Origin: a bacterium
GTDB taxonomy: Bacteria > Ratteibacteria > UBA8468 > B48-G9 > JAFGKM01
Assembly: GCA_021157805.1 (NCBI GenBank)
Contig: JAGGVW010000259.1
Coordinates: forward strand, 1 to 12,802
Length of the DNA: 12,802 nucleotides
Reading direction: 5' to 3'
Positions 1 to 6,083 of this stretch are shown here, piece by piece. Both the position numbers and the translations under genes were made by a program. How positions within the stretch are numbered: position 1 is the stretch's first letter; every line of letters starts with the position of its first letter. The notes beneath the pieces were generated by a model that did not search any database, was not told the DNA's origin, and was given only the letters and a program-made list of their open reading frames with translations.

Positions 1-635
1 AATGGACATTGATAATTCAGTCCAATTGAGTATTTTTCTTTTTTGTAAAGTATTCCAAAAGAAGGTGAACAAGTTTGTCCAGTTGCTTTCATTTTTAAAA
101 GTTGTTCTGATGGCAGAAGTGAGTTCTGAACAACTCTGCTTGTAAAGAAATTTAGACCGAAACCTGTGGATAAGGAATGATTTATCTTAAAGGCGAAAGC
201 AAGAGATGTTTGAGCGGTTTGCATAGAACTGTAATAAGGCACCATATATCCCCATTTTTTTACTGCGTCAAATCCCCACTTTACTGTTTGTCCATAAGGA
301 GAAAACATCCCAATTCCAAATCCAAAATTTTCACTCATTTTTTTAGCATAAAAGAAATAAGGGAGAAAAACAGGTGAAAATTTTTTTTCTGTTGAATAAG
401 TATCACCAGAAAATTTTGTTTTAGAATATATATATGTTGTTCCCAGAATTATTTCCTGTTTATCAATCTGGATAAGTCCTGCAGGGTTAAAAACTGTAGC
501 AGTGGCATCATCACTCTGAGCAACAAAAGCACCTGCCTGAGATAAAGCAGAAGAACCTACAGGAGGATTTTTAAATCCCTGTGTAGAAGCAATACTACCT
601 GCAATACAGAATAAGAAAATTATTTTTCTTTTCAT
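1..635 (-). CDS. FadL/OMPP1/TodX-family outer-membrane transport protein, N-terminal part (3' end beyond window)
   Basis: Reading the minus strand from the ATG at 635 gives an uninterrupted 211-codon frame running off the left edge; no stop is reached. It begins with a signal peptide (MKRK, then a hydrophobic IIFLFCIAGSIAS stretch, cleavage probably near residue 17). The mature N-terminus has the hallmark of the FadL family: GFKNPPVGSSALSQAGAF, then DDATATVFNPAGL near residues 42-54, i.e. the conserved N-terminal plug segment with the NPAG motif. Beyond it are alternating aromatic/polar beta-strand stretches (for example FGFGIGMFSPYG) as expected of a 14-strand barrel. Family members let hydrophobic compounds such as long-chain fatty acids or aromatics cross the outer membrane; the substrate here cannot be told. 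Full-length members are usually about 400-500 residues, so roughly half is present. It is transcribed divergently from the large operon. No Shine-Dalgarno precedes the ATG (see the promoter entries). Confidence 0.9.
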   Translation of the reverse strand, partial: MKRKIIFLFCIAGSIASTQGFKNPPVGSSALSQAGAFVAQSDDATATVFNPAGLIQIDKQEIILGTTYIYSKTKFSGDTYSTEKKFSPVFLPYFFYAKKMSENFGFGIGMFSPYGQTVKWGFDAVKKWGYMVPYYSSMQTAQTSLAFAFKINHSLSTGFGLNFFTSRVVQNSLLPSEQLLKMKATGQTCSPSFGILYKKEKYSIGLNYQCP

Positions 636-640
636 ACCAT

Positions 641-646
641 ATTATA
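641..646 (-). promoter_or_regulatory. TATAAT -10-like box just upstream of the FadL-family start codon
   Basis: A consensus TATAAT lies on the minus strand with only five bases between it and the ATG at 635. It immediately follows the -12 part of the sigma54 candidate. A matching -35 is weak (TTCAAG with an 18-bp spacer). If used by the housekeeping sigma factor, the transcript would start at the start codon itself (leaderless). It is an alternative to the sigma54 reading and may just be AT-rich melting sequence of that promoter. Confidence 0.4.
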
Positions 647-647
647 T

Positions 648-663
648 AGCAAATAGTGTGCCA
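648..663 (-). promoter_or_regulatory. sigma54-type -24/-12 promoter candidate for the FadL-family gene
   Basis: On the minus strand the sequence reads TGGCAC-ACTAT-TTGCT, matching the RpoN consensus TGGCAC-N5-TTGCW with exactly 10 bases between the invariant GG (662-661) and GC (650-649). Counting 12 bases from the -12 C puts the transcription start near 637, two bases before the ATG at 635. Such a G/C-containing match is unlikely by chance in DNA this AT-rich, and an NtrC-type activator is encoded in the divergent operon. The match is seen in sequence; use by RpoN is inferred. Confidence 0.6.
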
Positions 664-758
664 TCTTGAAATTTTTTATTAAAAATTGTTGAAATGTGGA
701 CAGTTAAAGGCACTCTGGAAAGTAAGAAAATTTGTTCGTAAAGTAAAAATAAAAAATC

Positions 759-787
759 TTGTAAATTTCTGTACAAATTTGTATAAT
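759..787 (+). promoter_or_regulatory. sigma70-type promoter of the radical SAM-to-mreC operon
   Basis: TTGTAA (759-764, four of six matches to TTGACA) is followed by a 17-bp spacer and a perfect TATAAT (782-787). Six bases separate the -10 from the ATG at 794, so the usual start distance puts +1 on the A of the start codon and predicts a leaderless mRNA. No ribosome binding site is visible between box and ATG. This promoter also argues that the frame's upstream extension to a TTG at 686 is not translated. Confidence 0.65.
772..783 (+). repeat. 12-bp perfect palindrome overlapping the operon promoter (possible operator/enhancer)
   Basis: TACAAATTTGTA is a perfect dyad sitting between the -35 and -10 of the rightward promoter and touching the -10. 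A third half-site, TTGTA at 759-763, forms an additional inverted pair with TACAA at 772-776 (8-bp gap). It lies about 135-146 bp upstream of the predicted start of the divergent sigma54-like promoter, a usual distance for NtrC-type enhancer sites. A regulatory role is inference; short AT-rich palindromes can arise by chance. Confidence 0.35.
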
Positions 788-793
788 AGTTTT

Positions 794-2425
794 ATGAGTT
801 TAAATATTTTGCTTTGCACAATTGCAGGAGTGCCTAAAATACTGTCTGATTTTGTTCCTGATAATGGTCTTGCTGTTCTTGCTTCGTCTCTTATTGAAGA
901 AGGACATAATGTTAAAATTTTTGATTTCAATCATCCATCAATTTTTCCTGAAATTTTTACTGATGAAGTGAGAGATTTTCTTGATAAATTTTCAGAAAAA
1001 ATTTTTTTGAAAAAAGAGAACCCATCTTTTTTTGATATTTTAAAATTAAAAAAAGCAAGTAGCATTATAGAAAAAAATAAAAAAAAATTTTTATTTATCC
1101 TGAAAGAAAAAATACTTGATATAGTTAAGAAGGAAAAAATTAGTATGGTTGGTTTTAAACTCTGGGCAGGTGATGGTTTTAGATGGACACTTGAAACAGG
1201 AAAATTTTTGAAAAAGAAAAAGCCAGAGATAAAAATTTTTGGTGGGGGACCGCAGGTGGACATTTTTGAACATACAATTTATAAAGTTGCTGATTTTTTT
1301 GATGGTCTGTGTTATGGAGAAGGAGAGGAAACTATAAAATATCTTGCTGAATATGTTAGAGGAAAAGTTGCTATGGAAGAAATTCCTAATGTAATTTTTA
1401 AAAAAAATGATAAAATTGTTAAAAATAAGAGAAAATATATTGAGAATCTTGATGAACTACCTATTCCAAATTATGACCCTGAAATTTACGAAGGGATAGA
1501 GGGAAAAATTAAAATGATTGTTCTTGATGAAAGTAGAGGATGTCCAAATAATTGCTATTTCTGTATTCATCCCATTAAGAGTGGAAAAAGAAGGGAAAAA
1601 TCAGCAGGAAGGATTATTAAAGAAATAAAAAAATACAATGAAAAGTACAAAGTTGTTATTTTCAGATATGCTGGTTCAAATACTCCTGCAAAACTTATGA
1701 TGGAAGTTGCAAAGGAGTTAATAAATCAAAATATTAAAATCAAATATACAAGTTTTGCACATGTGAAAGAGTTTGAGACAGATTTTCATTTATTAAAAAG
1801 GTCAGGATGTGAAGCACTATTCTTTGGAGTAGAATCAGCAAACGAAGAAATTTTAAGAAAAGGAATGAATAAAGATATAAACAAAGAAGAGATGGAAAGA
1901 GTTTTAAAAAGTTCAAAAGAGGCAGGGATTTTTACAATTATAAGTTTAATATATCCTGCTCCATTTGAAACGGAAGAAACAAGAAAGGAGACAATAGAAT
2001 TTGTTAAAAAAACAAAACCTGATTCAGTTCTTGTTCAATTTCCTGGTATTTACCCGGGAACTATGTGGTTCAATTTCCCGGAAAGATTTAACTTTACTCT
2101 TGATAAAGAAAAATATCCACAGCAGGTTATGACATATACGATAAAATCACTTTTTCCACCAAGGTTCTGGGACCCCCTTCCATATAAAATTAATGGTCTT
2201 TCTTTTAAAGAATTTGCAACTGAAACAGAGAATTTCCAGAAAGATATTCAAAAAGAAGGGATAGAAACAAATATTTCTGATGAAGCATATCTTTTTTATA
2301 AGTTCAGTCCGTTTTCCTCATTGGATGAATTTCTTGATAAAAATAGATATTATTTTTATTCAGGAAATTATGAAAAACTTGTTGAAGAAGTAAATTATAT
2401 AAATTCAAAAAGGAAGGAAGAATGA
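794..2425 (+). CDS. B12-binding-domain-type radical SAM protein
   Basis: 543 residues from the ATG at 794. The N-terminal ~200 residues form a Rossmann-like domain of the cobalamin-binding type (NILLCTIAGVP; DNGLAVLASSLIEEGHNVKIFD; later IKIFGGGPQ and GEGEETIKYLAEYV), with a lysine-rich helical insertion around residues 65-115. The DxHxxG cobalamin-ligand motif is not apparent, so B12 may bind base-on or not at all. The radical SAM core follows: CPNNCYFC supplies the CX3CX2C cluster cysteines C250, C254 and C257, which with SAM generate the 5'-deoxyadenosyl radical. FFGVESANEEILRKGMNK is the usual downstream strand and helix of the barrel. The family includes methyltransferases and cyclases acting on lipids, pigments and antibiotics; the substrate is unknown. 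A TTG at 686 would lengthen the frame, but that stretch holds the promoter. It is the first gene of the operon and overlaps the ketosynthase by four bases, suggesting a shared lipid or polyketide-like pathway. Confidence 0.88.
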   Translation: MSLNILLCTIAGVPKILSDFVPDNGLAVLASSLIEEGHNVKIFDFNHPSIFPEIFTDEVRDFLDKFSEKIFLKKENPSFFDILKLKKASSIIEKNKKKFLFILKEKILDIVKKEKISMVGFKLWAGDGFRWTLETGKFLKKKKPEIKIFGGGPQVDIFEHTIYKVADFFDGLCYGEGEETIKYLAEYVRGKVAMEEIPNVIFKKNDKIVKNKRKYIENLDELPIPNYDPEIYEGIEGKIKMIVLDESRGCPNNCYFCIHPIKSGKRREKSAGRIIKEIKKYNEKYKVVIFRYAGSNTPAKLMMEVAKELINQNIKIKYTSFAHVKEFETDFHLLKRSGCEALFFGVESANEEILRKGMNKDINKEEMERVLKSSKEAGIFTIISLIYPAPFETEETRKETIEFVKKTKPDSVLVQFPGIYPGTMWFNFPERFNFTLDKEKYPQQVMTYTIKSLFPPRFWDPLPYKINGLSFKEFATETENFQKDIQKEGIETNISDEAYLFYKFSPFSSLDEFLDKNRYYFYSGNYEKLVEEVNYINSKRKEE

Positions 2426-3639
2426 AAAGAAGAGTTGTAATAACAGGAATTGGTGTAATTGCTCCAAATGGTATAGGAAAAGAAAATTTCTGGGATGCAT
2501 TGAAAGAAGGGAAAAGTGGAATAAAAAAGATATCACTTTTTGATGCTTCAGAATTACCTGTCCAGATTGCAGGAGAAGTAAGTAATTTTAGACCAGAAGA
2601 GTTTATTGAGGATAGAAAGAAGATAAGAAGGATGGCAAGGTTTTCTCAATTTGCTGTTGCAGCAGCAAAAATGGCTATTGAAGATGCTGGTCTTGATAAG
2701 TTAAATCGTAAATTTTCTGTAATGTTTGGAGTTGGAAGTAATTCGATAGATATTATAGAAGACCAGCATTCCAGATTTGTTAAAAAAGGGACTGAAAAAC
2801 TCAATCCATTTGCCACCCTCACCTGTTTTCCGCATGCACCTGCTGGAGAAATTGCTGAAGAGATTGAGAATGTTATAAGTTCAAGAACAATTTCTACAAG
2901 TTGTGTTTCAAGTTTAGATGCGATAGGATTGAGTTATAAGATGATAAAATCAGAAGATGAGAATATTATTTTATGTGGTGGAGTAGATGCGCCAATAACT
3001 CCTTTAATGGTGGGAAGTTTCTACGCTGCTCATCTCCTCAGTTCAATTCAGATACCTGAAAAAGCAAGTAGACCTTTTGATAAATACAGAAATGGTGGAG
3101 TTATTTCTGAAGGATGTGGAGTTGTAATTTTGGAAGAGATGAAAAGTGCATTGTTGCGAGGAGCAAAAATTTATGGTGAGATAATAGGATATGGAAGTGT
3201 TTCAAATAGAAAAGGTCAGAGTGTAGAGGGGATGTATTTTGCTATGAAGTCTGCAATTGAAAATGCGCAGTTGAGTTCTGCCAATATTGATTATATTTCT
3301 GCGCACGCTCCTTCTGACCCTGAACTTGATAAAGATGAAACAATTGCCATTAAGGAAGTATTTGGAAATAGAGCATATTTTATTCCAGTAAGTTCAATAA
3401 AGTCAATGATTGGTAATCCGATAGCAGCATCTGGAGTTATTCAATTGATTTCTTGTCTCTGGACAATTGAGAAAAATTGTATTCCACCAACAATAAATTA
3501 TGAATATCCTGACTCTGATTGTGACCTTGATTATGTTCCAAATTTTTCAAGAAAATATGAGGTGTCAACCGCAATAATAAATTCTCATGGCCTTGGAGCA
3601 GCCAATTCTTCTGTAATTGTAAGGAGAGTGGAATTATGA
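2422..3639 (+). CDS. FabF-like beta-ketoacyl-ACP synthase with Cys-His-Asn active site
   Basis: 405 residues, full length for a thiolase-fold condensing enzyme (FabF is about 410). It opens with RRVVITGIGVIAPNGIGKENFW, as in KAS II enzymes. The nucleophile is C161 in STSCVSS. The first histidine is H295 in SAHAPS (usually NAHGTST). The position of the second catalytic histidine, normally KSMTGH, reads KSMIGN, giving N332; its spacing from H295 (37 residues) equals that in E. coli FabF, so this is a substitution rather than misalignment. The C-terminal GFGGTN gate reads NSHGLGAAN (387-395), so the gating phenylalanine is leucine. Family enzymes condense an acyl thioester with malonyl-ACP; this one may have altered decarboxylation or a specialised substrate. 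Its ATG overlaps the upstream stop (ATGA), with an AGGAAGG ribosome site about 5 bases before. No ACP, ketoreductase or dehydratase gene is in the window. Confidence 0.9.
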   Translation: MKRRVVITGIGVIAPNGIGKENFWDALKEGKSGIKKISLFDASELPVQIAGEVSNFRPEEFIEDRKKIRRMARFSQFAVAAAKMAIEDAGLDKLNRKFSVMFGVGSNSIDIIEDQHSRFVKKGTEKLNPFATLTCFPHAPAGEIAEEIENVISSRTISTSCVSSLDAIGLSYKMIKSEDENIILCGGVDAPITPLMVGSFYAAHLLSSIQIPEKASRPFDKYRNGGVISEGCGVVILEEMKSALLRGAKIYGEIIGYGSVSNRKGQSVEGMYFAMKSAIENAQLSSANIDYISAHAPSDPELDKDETIAIKEVFGNRAYFIPVSSIKSMIGNPIAASGVIQLISCLWTIEKNCIPPTINYEYPDSDCDLDYVPNFSRKYEVSTAIINSHGLGAANSSVIVRRVEL

Positions 3640-6083
3640 AATTAAGTGGAGTGATCACTCTTATAATTTTTTTCGGAAATCTTGCTCTCTCATTTTTTGT
3701 TTGGTGGAGAAATAAAAAAAGATTATCAAACATAGTATTTTCTATTTTTGGATTAACTGTTGCAATTTGGAATTATTTGGTTTATAGAATAATCATTTCA
3801 TCCGATGTTAAAACTGCAGAATATTTTATAAGATTGGCTTTTTCAGCAGGAGAACTTGTTCCTTTTTCATTTCTTTTACTTACATTTTGTATAGGAATTA
3901 ATGAAATAAGGAAAGAGGAGGTAAAAAGGACAATGGTTTATTTTCTCGTATTATTCCCTCTCACTTTCCTCGTCTCCTATCATCCTGAATTTATAAAAGA
4001 GGTCTCTTTCTCTGGGAGAGTATTTCAAAGATGGGATGTTCCAGAAGCACGATATAATATATTTTTCCTTTCCTCCTACTTTTTCTGTTTTCTTTTCCCC
4101 ACCGTAGTTGGGTTTCGCACCCTAAGGAGAAAAATTAAAGAATTACATGGATATAAAAAACTAGAAGTGCAGTATTTATTTCTGGGTATGATTTACGGAA
4201 TTTCAGCAATTGTTATCATACATTTTATTTTTCCTTTATTAGGTACTTCACAACTTGCCCAATTCAGTCCTGTTGGAATTCTGATAATGAATGGATTTAT
4301 AGCATATGGAATAGTGAAACATCACATTATGGAAGTAAGGATAGTGTTGAAAAATACATTTGTTTATGCTTTCTATGTGTTTTTCTTCAGTATAATTTTC
4401 ATCATCAGTATACAACTTTTTAACTTAATTTTGAAAGGTTTTGCTCTTCCATATTCTCCTCTCCCTGTCTTTTTAACAGCCCTGACAATAACCTTAATTT
4501 ATATCCCGCTGAAAGAGAAAATAGATAAATTTGTTGAAAAAAAATTTTTTAGGGAAAGGGTAATTTTAAATGAATTATTTAATCAAATTTATATATTTCT
4601 TTTTAAATTTGATAAGATAGAGGAGTCGTTCAAAGCAATTTTGGAAACCATTTCTGAGAAAATGGGTATTTCTACAGGTGCAATTTTCCTTAAAGAGAAA
4701 GAAAAATTTATCCCTATTGTTTCTTTTATGAGAGAAGAGAATAAATGGCTTGGGAAAGATAACATAATTATTGAGCATCTGGGTGAAGTAAGAAGAGAAA
4801 TTGTGAAAGGAGAACTTGAAAGAGCTGGAAATAGAGGTAAGAATTCCCAGATTGTTAAAGAAATGGAAAAGTTAAATTTTGAAGTAGTATTACCGATTTT
4901 TTCTTTAAAAGAAGAGTTAGTAGGGTTGTTTTGTTTTGGTGAAAAAAAAGATAAGCAAATTTATTCAAGGGAGGAAATAACTTTTTTCAAAAATATTATA
5001 AATCAAGCAGCTCTTACTCTTTACATTAAAGAACTTCACAGCGAACTGATTGAGACAAAAATATATCAGGAAACAATACTTGAAAATTTAACAGATGGAA
5101 TTATTTGTATGAATGAAGAAGGGAAAATTACTATTTGTAATAGAGAAGCAATAAAGATTCTAAAGAAAGATAAGAAGGAAATAATTGGTAATGACTGCTC
5201 AACTCTATCACCCCTTTTAAGAAAGAAATTTAATGCTCTTAAAGATGGCAAAAATGTAAGAGATGAAGAAATTGTTATTGTAGATGATGGAAAGAAAAGA
5301 GTTTTTTCCATTACAGGTTCTATTTTTGTAACAGAAGAAAATAAGAAAAATTATTTATTAAGAATTTCAGATATAACTTTGATTAAGCAACTTGAAGAGG
5401 AAGTAAGAAGAGCAGAAAAACTTGCTGCTCTTGGAGTTATGGCAGCAGGACTTGCGCATGAATTAAAAAATCCCCTTGTTTCAATAAGAACTTTTTCACA
5501 ACTTCTCCCAACTAAATTTGATGACCCTGAATTCAGAGAAAAATTTTCTCAGGTAATTATGGAAGAAACGGACAGAATAAATTCTTTAATTGAGCAGGTT
5601 TTACAGTTTTCAAAACCACAAATTGGAGAGATAAAAGAAATTAACATTGTTGAAATTTTAAAAAACACGATTTTGATGGTGAAACAGAGTAGTAAAAAAA
5701 ATGTTGAATTTTTTGAAAATTATTTTGATAAAGAAGTGAAAATTATGGGAGACCCTGATAAAATAAAACAGGTTTTTCTTAATGTCTTAATAAATGCTTT
5801 AGATGCTGTGGAAGAAGATGGAAAAATTGAAGTAGAAGTTGTTGAAGAAGACGATATGGTTAAAATAAGTATAAAAGATAATGGATGTGGAATAAAAGAA
5901 GAAAACTTAAATAAAGTTTTTGACCCATTTTTTACAACAAAAGAAAATGGGACAGGTCTTGGGCTTTCAATTGTTGCAAGAATAGTTGATGAATTGAAAG
6001 GGAGAATAAGAATTTCAAGTGAAGAAGGAAAAGGAACTGAAGTTATGTTATACTTTAAAATAGTAAATGGTGAGGAAAAATGA
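3636..6083 (+). CDS. multi-TM sensor histidine kinase (7TM-like, GAF, PAS, HisKA, HATPase_c)
   Basis: 815 residues. About nine hydrophobic segments fill residues 5-292, ending in the IVKHHIMEVRIVLKNT linker typical of 7TM-type histidine-kinase N-termini. A GAF domain (about 320-465) and a PAS domain (about 475-585; ENLTDGIICMNEEGKI) follow. HisKA carries AGLAHELKNPL with phosphoacceptor H608. The ATPase domain is intact: N box NVLINALDAV (N716, N720), G1 DNGCGI (D748) and G2 NGTGLGLS (772 on). The HELKNPL box and architecture match NtrB/AtoS/PrsK-like kinases that partner sigma54 activators, and such an activator is encoded two genes downstream. Its ATG overlaps the ketosynthase stop; AAGGAG lies 9 bases upstream. 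The signal sensed is unknown; PrsK of PEP-CTERM/exosortase systems has a similar layout, but nothing else here shows such a system. Confidence 0.93.
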   Translation: MKLSGVITLIIFFGNLALSFFVWWRNKKRLSNIVFSIFGLTVAIWNYLVYRIIISSDVKTAEYFIRLAFSAGELVPFSFLLLTFCIGINEIRKEEVKRTMVYFLVLFPLTFLVSYHPEFIKEVSFSGRVFQRWDVPEARYNIFFLSSYFFCFLFPTVVGFRTLRRKIKELHGYKKLEVQYLFLGMIYGISAIVIIHFIFPLLGTSQLAQFSPVGILIMNGFIAYGIVKHHIMEVRIVLKNTFVYAFYVFFFSIIFIISIQLFNLILKGFALPYSPLPVFLTALTITLIYIPLKEKIDKFVEKKFFRERVILNELFNQIYIFLFKFDKIEESFKAILETISEKMGISTGAIFLKEKEKFIPIVSFMREENKWLGKDNIIIEHLGEVRREIVKGELERAGNRGKNSQIVKEMEKLNFEVVLPIFSLKEELVGLFCFGEKKDKQIYSREEITFFKNIINQAALTLYIKELHSELIETKIYQETILENLTDGIICMNEEGKITICNREAIKILKKDKKEIIGNDCSTLSPLLRKKFNALKDGKNVRDEEIVIVDDGKKRVFSITGSIFVTEENKKNYLLRISDITLIKQLEEEVRRAEKLAALGVMAAGLAHELKNPLVSIRTFSQLLPTKFDDPEFREKFSQVIMEETDRINSLIEQVLQFSKPQIGEIKEINIVEILKNTILMVKQSSKKNVEFFENYFDKEVKIMGDPDKIKQVFLNVLINALDAVEEDGKIEVEVVEEDDMVKISIKDNGCGIKEENLNKVFDPFFTTKENGTGLGLSIVARIVDELKGRIRISSEEGKGTEVMLYFKIVNGEEK

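Noticed and set aside
177..377. 66-codon plus-strand open frame
   Set aside because: It is the antisense shadow of the FadL-family gene, which has a signal peptide and family motifs on the minus strand.
686..793. Extension of the radical SAM frame upstream to a TTG at 686
   Set aside because: The extra 36 residues are basic and unlike the family, and the stretch contains a well-spaced promoter whose -10 ends six bases before the ATG at 794.
1065..1100. Long A-runs and a T-run that might cause frameshift or transcript slippage
   Set aside because: The frame continues intact on both sides in a lysine-rich insertion, so there is no sign of a frameshift. Such runs are common in this AT-rich DNA.
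679..1273. Minus-strand open frames opposite the radical SAM gene
   Set aside because: They are rich in Phe/Ser/Leu from reversed AT-rich codons, lack domains and lie opposite a clear gene. The same holds for minus-strand frames at 3437-3733, 4575-4778, 5066-5311, 6625-6876, 7928-8143, 8366-8671 and 10981-11286, and for the plus-strand frame at 8566-8760.
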